The notes beneath the pieces are model-generated. The model did not search any database. It saw only the letters and a program-made list of their open reading frames with translations, and had not been told where the DNA came from. Shown one piece after another: positions 58,517 through 64,000 of a DNA stretch of 64,000 nucleotides. Origin of the DNA: Microbacterium rhizomatis (GTDB lineage Bacteria; Actinomycetota; Actinomycetes; Actinomycetales; Microbacteriaceae); contig NZ_VYSA01000002.1 in the NCBI RefSeq assembly GCF_008710745.1, forward strand, positions 248,001 through 312,000, written 5' to 3'. Position 1 is the first letter of the stretch. Every line of letters starts with the position of its first letter. The translations under genes were made by a program, and so were the position numbers.

Positions 58517-59518
58517 CTACTGCTGGGGCGGGAGGGGCGGGGGCGGCGGGTAGCCCTGGTAACCGTCGGGCGCTGCCGCGGGCGGCGCAGCCGGAGCCGG
58601 GGTGGTCGGCGCGACCCAGCCCGTGGCGACCGCACGTGGCTGAGCGGCAACGGGTGCCGGTGTCTCAGGCGGATGCTGACCCGCCGGCGCCGGCCATTCA
58701 CCGGTCTGCGGAGCTGCGTACGGCGGCGGGGCGATCGCCTGCGGCGGGGTCGAGGGGTGCCCGGTGTAGTACGCGTTCCAGTCGGGCGTGCCGTCGGGCA
58801 GTACGGGCAGCGGCGTGATGCCGTCGACATACGTCGGCCAGGCCACAGGTGCGTACTGGTGCGGCGCGAGGGGCGCAGTGTGCGGCTTCTTGGGCGCGAA
58901 CAGCACGTTCATGAGCGGGATCAGAGCGGTACCCACGGCGGCGAGGATCGTGATCGCGACCACGACTCGCCAGTACCCGTCGACGAAGTCGATGTAGTCG
59001 CTGAGCATGAGCGGCAGCACGAGAAGGAGCGCGAGCAGCGCCACCAGGCCGATCGTGATGTAGGCGATCGTGCTCGTGAACGCGGTGACGTGCCGCTGGA
59101 ACGACTTCGTGTAGAGGCGTACGTGCAGCACCGCGAGCTGCAGGATCAGGACGATCACGAGGAAGGCGAACAAGCGCCCGAGCCCGAAGCTGTACGGCGG
59201 CTGCGGCATCCAGATCATGAATGCCCCGATGAGCAGCGTCACGACCCAGACGATCATGCTCGTCAGTGCGAACCATGCCGGTCGGCGCGGTGCCAGGTGC
59301 GCGTCGAGGATCGCTACCCCCGCGAACGCGGCCAGCAGCAGGATCGTCAGAAACGCGCGCCCGATGATGCCGTTCGCCGAGCCGACCAGCACCCAGACGA
59401 CACAGACGAGAGCGGCGGCGATGAGCGCACCGATCGCGACCCAGATCGCGACGCGCACGAGCGACGTGGGCGCGCCGTCAGCGGGCGACGCGGGGGGATG
59501 GGGGGCGGGCGCACTCAT
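58517..59518 (-). CDS. multi-pass membrane protein with proline-rich C-terminus
   Basis: The 333-residue protein has about six hydrophobic segments between residues 20 and 205. A C-terminal tail of about 120 residues follows, rich in Pro, Ala, Tyr and Gln (SAPAPHPP at the start is also Pro-rich). I do not recognise a family. The tail has the look of DUF2510-like or envelope-associated proteins. Function unknown. Confidence 0.78.
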   Translation of the reverse strand: MSAPAPHPPASPADGAPTSLVRVAIWVAIGALIAAALVCVVWVLVGSANGIIGRAFLTILLLAAFAGVAILDAHLAPRRPAWFALTSMIVWVVTLLIGAFMIWMPQPPYSFGLGRLFAFLVIVLILQLAVLHVRLYTKSFQRHVTAFTSTIAYITIGLVALLALLLVLPLMLSDYIDFVDGYWRVVVAITILAAVGTALIPLMNVLFAPKKPHTAPLAPHQYAPVAWPTYVDGITPLPVLPDGTPDWNAYYTGHPSTPPQAIAPPPYAAPQTGEWPAPAGQHPPETPAPVAAQPRAVATGWVAPTTPAPAAPPAAAPDGYQGYPPPPPLPPQQ

Positions 59519-59667
59519 GGCGATCCTCTCTCGATGCGGGCCTTCGCCCGCTCGATCATCCTGTCACGGGCCCTCTCACGAACGGGAGGCCCACCCGAAG
59601 AAGTGGAGGATGCCGCGACGCCACCACCCTGGGGAGGAGTCGATTTCAGCGACCTCGCCAGTCGTTG

Positions 59668-59673
59668 TAATAT
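59668..59673 (+). promoter_or_regulatory. -10 box for tRNA-Tyr
   Basis: TAATAT about 50 bases before tRNA-Tyr is a strong -10 match in a GC-rich region; the -35 box could be TTTCAG (59644-59649), about 18 bases away. Confidence 0.55.
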
Positions 59674-59721
59674 GGCTAGTCGCGCCTCCGATCGACTGAG
59701 AAAGCCGGGCGGGTGCGCACT

Positions 59722-59803
59722 GGCGAGTTACCCAAGCGGCCAAAGGGATCTGACTGTAAATCAGCCGGCGTAGCCTTCGGGGGTTCGAATCCCTCACTCG
59801 CCA
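59722..59803 (+). tRNA. tRNA-Tyr (GTA)
   Basis: An 82-base class II tRNA has acceptor GGCGAGT/ACTCGCC, anticodon stem-loop CTGACTGTAAATCAG (GUA), a long variable arm, and T-arm GGGGGTTCGAATCCC. CCA is not encoded. Confidence 0.95.
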
Positions 59804-59820
59804 CCCTGTCTCAGACAGAA

Positions 59821-59862
59821 GAAAGCCCCGGTCAGCTGCGGAATCGCAGCGCCGGGGCTTTC
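59821..59862. terminator. bidirectional terminator after tRNA-Tyr and pfkB
   Basis: An 11-bp stem GAAAGCCCCGG/CCGGGGCTTTC holds an inner GCTGCG/CGCAGC hairpin. With A/T-rich outer arms it works in both directions between convergent genes. Confidence 0.85.
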
Positions 59863-59876
59863 TCGTTCCACAAGGC

Positions 59877-60788
59877 CTACGTGCCGATCCGGTCGAGGTC
59901 GATCCCGTTGAGCGATGACGGGAGCCGCAGCAGCGCTCCTTCGTACCGACAGGTCGCCGCCGCGACATCCATCGCGTTCTTCAGCACGCCCGCCCACTCG
60001 TCCTCATCGGTGGGAGCCCCGCCCACGAGCGCAGCTGCGACGACGGCGAGCACAGCATCCCCGCCGCCCATCGTGTCGACGATGTCACCGGGCAGGTGCG
60101 AGATCGGGCGGGTGACGACGATGTCGCCGGCTTCGATGGACGCCCCGCCCGCGCCCTGCGTCGCCACCACGGCTTGGACGCCGAGGTCGACGAGGCGGGC
60201 GCGCAGTTCATCGAGCGGAGCGTCGTAGAGCAACGCCGCGTCGTCATCGCCGACCTTGACGAGCGCCGCCCGGGTCGCGAGCGATTCGAACCCGCGGACG
60301 AACTCGACCCGGTCCGTCAGCATGTCCGACCTCGGGTTGGGATCGATCGCCAGGTGCGCGCCGGCGACCGCGGAGGCGAGTTGCAGTGTCTGGGCGACAT
60401 CGTCGAAGGGGAAGCAGCTGATCACGACGACCGGAGCATCCGCGATCGCGGCCCGTTCCGCATCTCCGAAGCGCACGGCGCGGTTCTGCGCAGCCTCGTT
60501 GAATTCGTAGTGCGGCTCGGCGCCGCCTTCCCGCACGCTCACCGCGCGCGACGATCCGTAGGGCGACGGCGAGGCGAGCAGCTCGACGTCGAAGTCGGCC
60601 AGGTAGCTGCGGATATGCGCACCGGCCTCGTCGTCGCCGACCATCGCGATGAGGGTCGCCGGTACGCCGAGGCGCGCGATGCCGACCGCGACGTTGAGAG
60701 CGGCGCCCCCGACGAACTCGCGCACGCCGTGGTCGTCGCGCAGCTCGTCGATCAGGGCGTCGCCGATGACGACGACTCGCCCGCTCAC
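59877..60788 (-). CDS. PfkB-family carbohydrate kinase
   Basis: The 303-residue ribokinase-like enzyme phosphorylates a sugar, probably fructose-like. Features are VVVIGDALIDELRDD, FVGGAALNVAVGIARLGV (the N-terminal PfkB signature) and the C-terminal DTMGGGDAVLAVVAAAL, where the usual GAGD reads GGGD but the catalytic Asp is kept. GTG 60786-60788 overlaps the FBP-like gene stop as GTGA. The substrate is unknown; tRNA-Tyr lies downstream in opposite orientation. Confidence 0.9.
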   Translation of the reverse strand: MSGRVVVIGDALIDELRDDHGVREFVGGAALNVAVGIARLGVPATLIAMVGDDEAGAHIRSYLADFDVELLASPSPYGSSRAVSVREGGAEPHYEFNEAAQNRAVRFGDAERAAIADAPVVVISCFPFDDVAQTLQLASAVAGAHLAIDPNPRSDMLTDRVEFVRGFESLATRAALVKVGDDDAALLYDAPLDELRARLVDLGVQAVVATQGAGGASIEAGDIVVTRPISHLPGDIVDTMGGGDAVLAVVAAALVGGAPTDEDEWAGVLKNAMDVAAATCRYEGALLRLPSSLNGIDLDRIGT

Positions 60789-61285
60789 GCGTCGCTCCGC
60801 ACCGAGTCGAGCACGCGCTCGACGAACGCCTCGGTCCGGCGGCGGGTACCGTCGATGCGCCGATCGACGCTCGTTCGGATCTCGCTCGGGGCCAGCGGCG
60901 CGGCCAGCCGCACGTTCTCGTGACACGAGAGGTCGGCGCACATGTACGTGCCCACGGTGTCTCCATCCCTGCCGGCGTCGCCGGCCTTGCGCGCCGTGAA
61001 AAGCGACACCTGATCGGCGGGCTGCATCGTGTGGCACAGGTTGCACAGGCCCGAGCGTGCACGCGATGTCGTCTGGGCCGCACGCAGCACGATGCCGACC
61101 GCACGCCCGTCGACCTCGATGAGGAGGTACCCGCGGCCTCGTGTCTCGGGATCGCGCCATGCCAGGAAGTCGAGATGATCCCAGTCGGTCAAGACGAAAT
61201 CGTGCGCGACCGCGACCAGTCGAAGATCGTCCTGACTCGCGTTGACGAACGACTCCCGGACGTCTTCCTCCGTCATAGGGCGCAT
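60785..61285 (-). CDS. FBP-domain zinc protein (FusB/FusC-like, EF-G binding type)
   Basis: The 166-residue protein has a C-terminal treble-clef zinc finger (CNLC, then CADLSC) like the FBP_C/FusB family. FusB-type proteins bind EF-G and release it from fusidic acid-stalled ribosomes; actinobacterial members are mostly uncharacterised. ATG 61283-61285 has GAGGAGG 5 bases upstream. It overlaps the kinase by 4 bp. Intrinsic tolerance of fusidic acid is possible but not shown. Confidence 0.8.
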   Translation of the reverse strand: MRPMTEEDVRESFVNASQDDLRLVAVAHDFVLTDWDHLDFLAWRDPETRGRGYLLIEVDGRAVGIVLRAAQTTSRARSGLCNLCHTMQPADQVSLFTARKAGDAGRDGDTVGTYMCADLSCHENVRLAAPLAPSEIRTSVDRRIDGTRRRTEAFVERVLDSVRSDA

Positions 61286-61358
61286 GCGACCTCCTCGCGT
61301 CTGCAGCAAGTCTACGAACGACGGATGCTGCCGCCACCCTCTCGCGCCGGATCCACGG

Positions 61359-62774
61359 TCATGGGAGCAGCGTGTTCAGGTCGATCGCCGCTGCGCTCAG
61401 CGCGCGTAGGTGGAACGTCACGGAGCCGTTGTCGACCTTGTAGACCTCCCCCGCGCAGGCGCCGTCGGCAAGAGCATCCGCCCCACCCGTGATCACGTCG
61501 CAGTACTCGCCGTCGGGCATCGAGGTGGGCACGATGACCCAGCCCTCCGTCCCGCCCGGGTTGACGGCGACGACGCCTCGCCCCGCCCGCTCGAAGCCGT
61601 ACAGGTCGCCGCCCTTGGACGCGGCGACGCGCGGTGCGTCGCCGACGGCCGATCGCCAGGCCAGCATCCCGGCGATCGCCGTCCACGCCTGGGGGCAGAT
61701 CCTGTCGCCGTCGGAGAGCATCGTGCGCGGTTCGGTCAGGCCCTCGCACGACGCGGGCAGCACGGCGCCGTCGGCGGAGGTGGGCGGACCTGCGTCGCGC
61801 GATCCGAACGCGTACCCCGACGAGATCATGGGCATGCCATAGTCATCCGCCAGCACGAGCACGTTGGCGAGCAGGTACAGGGGCCCGTCCCGGTAGGTGA
61901 TCGCTGCGTCTGCGCGCTCGGAGGTGTGGTCATCGATGAAGACCACCGCGGATGCCGACGGCACATGTGCGGGTCGAGGATCCACGAGCGCGGGGTCGTG
62001 CAACGCGCCGACCGACAGCTGCGCGCCGAGCTCTCCGCCGTACTGGTACTCGAAGATCCGGCTCGCACCGGAGTACGTCTCCCGGACCGGGGGCACGGGA
62101 CCGTCGTTCGCGAGGTCGCTCATGAGGATGGTCCCCGACGGCAGGGCGTCGGCCACGGCCTGCACCTCGTCTGCCGGCACCGACGCGATGCCGTCGGCGC
62201 CGAACGCTCCTTCGATGCGGAACCCCGCGACGCCCAGCGCCAGCAGGTCTTCGAGGTAGGCGACGAGCTCGGGAGGCGCGACCACGGGGCTCGGCGACGG
62301 CGTCGCCGTGGGCGACCCCGTCGACGTCGGCGAGTCGGTCGCGGATCCTCCGGGGGCCGCTGAATCGGCATCGATCTGCGCGGACTCGCCGGACGCGGGC
62401 GGGGCGTCGACCGCGACAGCGGTCGTGATCACCTTGACTCCGGCCGCGGTGCAGCGGGCGACCATATCGGCGAACTCGGTCCGCGTGCCGAGCTTCGAAT
62501 CGATCGCGTACCCGACGGGCTGATACGAGGTCCACCACTGATCGCCCGCGACATGCTCTTGCGCGGGCGAGGTGAGCACCCAGGCGAAGCCGTTCGGCCC
62601 GACGGTCTTCTCGCACTCCTGCGCGACCGAGGTCCACGGCAGTTCGAACAGTTCCACGCCGACGTCGCGCGGCGCGTCCGCGGCGACAGCGGGCACCGGC
62701 GGCGGCGCCGTACATGCGGTCAGCGCGAGCGCCACGACGGCGAGCGCCGCGAGGGCAGAGGTGGTGCGGAACAT
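61359..62774 (-). CDS. lipoprotein with a degenerate GH13 alpha-amylase fold
   Basis: The 471-residue lipoprotein has lipobox LTAC (Cys about 21). The body follows Streptomyces-type alpha-amylases: [43 protein letters not shown], then the barrel strands [18 protein letters not shown] and [21 protein letters not shown] with ISSGYAF. Key residues are lost: the nucleophile Asp is Glu188, the acid region (EVI) reads SDL, and the final Asp is Thr284 (HT for HD). Region I (DAVxNH) is also gone. A Ser/Thr/Pro-rich insert (about 130-165) sits in the barrel. It should be a binding or scaffold protein, not a hydrolase. Confidence 0.82.
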   Translation of the reverse strand: MFRTTSALAALAVVALALTACTAPPPVPAVAADAPRDVGVELFELPWTSVAQECEKTVGPNGFAWVLTSPAQEHVAGDQWWTSYQPVGYAIDSKLGTRTEFADMVARCTAAGVKVITTAVAVDAPPASGESAQIDADSAAPGGSATDSPTSTGSPTATPSPSPVVAPPELVAYLEDLLALGVAGFRIEGAFGADGIASVPADEVQAVADALPSGTILMSDLANDGPVPPVRETYSGASRIFEYQYGGELGAQLSVGALHDPALVDPRPAHVPSASAVVFIDDHTSERADAAITYRDGPLYLLANVLVLADDYGMPMISSGYAFGSRDAGPPTSADGAVLPASCEGLTEPRTMLSDGDRICPQAWTAIAGMLAWRSAVGDAPRVAASKGGDLYGFERAGRGVVAVNPGGTEGWVIVPTSMPDGEYCDVITGGADALADGACAGEVYKVDNGSVTFHLRALSAAAIDLNTLLP

Positions 62775-62858
62775 GTCCGCTTCACGCTACCGGCAGAGGG
62801 CTCGCCGAACATGTGGAATGACAGGAAGAGTCTCGGATGCTGCATCCGGCCCCGCCGT

Positions 62859-62864
62859 TAGACT
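62859..62864 (+). promoter_or_regulatory. possible leaderless -10 box of yajQ
   Basis: TAGACT ends 7 bases before ATG 62872 and fits TANNNT; no Shine-Dalgarno sequence is present. Confidence 0.45.
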
Positions 62865-62871
62865 TGCCGCC

Positions 62872-63360
62872 ATGGCTGATTCTTCATTCGACATCGTCTC
62901 CAAGGTGGATCACCAGGAGGCCGAGAACGCCCTCAACCAGGCTCGCAAAGAGATCGAGCAGCGCTACGACTTCAAAGGCACCGGCGCCTCGGTCGAGTGG
63001 AGCGGCGAGTCGGTGCTCATCAAGGCGAGCACCGAGGAGCGCGCATTGGCCGTGCTCGACGTGTTCCAGTCCAAGCTCATCAAACGAGGCATCTCGCTGA
63101 AGAGCCTTGAATCGGGTGAGCCGTTCGCAAGCGGCAAGGAGTACCGCATCACCTCGACGATCAAGGATGGCATCTCGCAGGAGAACGCCAAGAAGATCGG
63201 CAAGATCATCCGCGACGAGGGCCCCAAGGGCGTGAAGTCGCAGATCCAGGGCGATGAGCTGCGCGTGCAGTCCAAGAGCCGCGACGATCTCCAGGAGGTC
63301 CAGCGGCTGCTGAAGGCAGCCGACCTCGACGTCGACCTGCAGTTCGTCAACTACCGGTGA
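62872..63360 (+). CDS. yajQ: YajQ family nucleotide-binding protein
   Basis: The 162-residue protein has two ferredoxin-like domains. Marks include [41 protein letters not shown] and [18 protein letters not shown]. YajQ proteins bind nucleotides or cyclic di-GMP in some bacteria. Its stop overlaps the next gene's start as GTGA. The ATG start is at 62872. Confidence 0.95.
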   Translation: MADSSFDIVSKVDHQEAENALNQARKEIEQRYDFKGTGASVEWSGESVLIKASTEERALAVLDVFQSKLIKRGISLKSLESGEPFASGKEYRITSTIKDGISQENAKKIGKIIRDEGPKGVKSQIQGDELRVQSKSRDDLQEVQRLLKAADLDVDLQFVNYR

Positions 63361-64000
63361 GCCTGCCTCTCGGCACGGTCGGAGTGTGGCGCGGCTACAG
63401 CGCGATCGACGCGCCGATGGCCGCCGCCGTCGAAGCGCTCGGCTACGGCGCGATCTGGCAGGGCAGCTCGCCCCCGGCCGACCTCCACGCCGCAGAACAG
63501 CTCCTCGACGCGACCGAACGCGTCGTGGTGGCGACGGGCATCGTCAACATCTGGAAGGCGGACCCCGTCGAGCTCGCCGCATCCTTCCACCGCATTGAAG
63601 CGCGTCACCCCGGGCGGATGCTGCTGGGCATCGGCACGGGTCATCGTGAGGCGACGCCGGAACGGGTTCGGCCGATCGCGGCGATGAACGCGTTCCTCGA
63701 CGTGCTCGACGCGCACGGCGTGCCCGTCGAGGCGCGGGTGCTTTCGGCCCTCGGTCCCCGGATGATCCGGGTCGCCGCGGAGCGGAGCGCGGGAACGCAC
63801 CCCTACCTCACCGTTCCCGCCCAGACCGCCGAGGCGCGTGCCGCGCTCGGCCCCGACGCGATCGTGGCGCCGGAGCAGACGGTCGTGCTCGACGAGGATG
63901 TCGCCTCGGCCAGGGCCACCGCGCGCAGGTTCCTCGCCAACTACCTCAAGATGAGCAACTACACCTCCAACATGCAGCGCGGCGGGTTCGCCGACGATGA
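63357..64000 (+). CDS. F420-dependent LLM-class oxidoreductase, 3' end cut by the window edge
   Basis: The frame starts GTG AGC CTG at 63357, overlapping the yajQ stop by 4 bp, and stays open to base 64000 (214 codons visible). It begins [32 protein letters not shown] and has [21 protein letters not shown], with [13 protein letters not shown]. This is a luciferase-like F420-dependent enzyme (TIGR03620-like). The C-terminus is outside the window. It is co-expressed with yajQ by the overlap. Confidence 0.85.
   Translation, partial: MSLPLGTVGVWRGYSAIDAPMAAAVEALGYGAIWQGSSPPADLHAAEQLLDATERVVVATGIVNIWKADPVELAASFHRIEARHPGRMLLGIGTGHREATPERVRPIAAMNAFLDVLDAHGVPVEARVLSALGPRMIRVAAERSAGTHPYLTVPAQTAEARAALGPDAIVAPEQTVVLDEDVASARATARRFLANYLKMSNYTSNMQRGGFADD

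Overview
The window reads as a chromosomal piece of a high-G+C Gram-positive actinobacterium, most likely Microbacteriaceae and probably Microbacterium. The reasons are the strong G/C third-position bias, many GTG starts, 4-bp ATGA/GTGA overlaps between genes, a DUF7882-type small protein, a DUF2510 protein, F420-type (LLM) oxidoreductases, and leaderless-looking starts. Genus is an inference. Both edges cut genes: isocitrate lyase at the left and an F420-dependent oxidoreductase at the right.

Layout. (1) 1-6.5 kb: core genes: isocitrate lyase, aspartate-type aminotransferase, MurB, a two-subunit MaoC-type hydratase pair, a TauE/SafE exporter and a DUF2510 protein. (2) 6.6-21.4 kb: one long minus-strand plant-polysaccharide locus. 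It holds a peptide/oligosaccharide-type ABC importer (binding lipoprotein, permease, permease-ATPase fusion, ATPase), then GH3, a possible 37-residue ORF, GH43, GH78 rhamnosidase and a DUF5605-type glycosidase, with a divergent TetR regulator. Two strong internal hairpins divide it. (3) 21.4-32.6 kb: RNase HI, a second related TetR, GNAT, an F420-type oxidoreductase, a coupled operon dps / acyl-CoA dehydrogenase-like / PIG-L deacetylase-methyltransferase fusion / GT2, small hypothetical proteins, two aldo-keto reductases and a LysR regulator.

(4) 32.9-53.6 kb: a catabolic island of about 20 genes that looks less G+C-rich by eye. It has a Rieske oxygenase with a cupin partner, a VanB-type reductase, an extradiol ring-cleavage dioxygenase, malate synthase G, two class III CoA-transferases, a thiolase-fold/DUF35 pair, two alpha/beta hydrolases, a flavin reductase-like protein, a quinone oxidoreductase-like protein, two HpcH/HpaI aldolases, a SnoaL-like protein and a nitrate/taurine-type ABC importer. 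One IclR regulator sits inside. Five operator-like sites built from the same half-sites (TCTCR-N5-CGAGA-N5-TCTYR) stand in front of every transcription unit of the island. This is the most interesting signal in the window: an apparently self-contained IclR regulon for an aromatic or heteroaromatic acid whose breakdown should release glyoxylate and CoA esters. The substrate cannot be named from sequence.

(5) 53.9-64 kb: tRNA-Met, tRNA-Thr, an M23 peptidase, inositol monophosphatase-like protein, phytoene desaturase-like oxidoreductase, a membrane protein, tRNA-Tyr, a PfkB kinase, an FBP/FusB-like zinc protein, a lipoprotein that looks like a catalytically dead alpha-amylase, YajQ and the truncated LLM oxidoreductase. 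No CRISPR array, IS element, integrase or prophage gene was seen.
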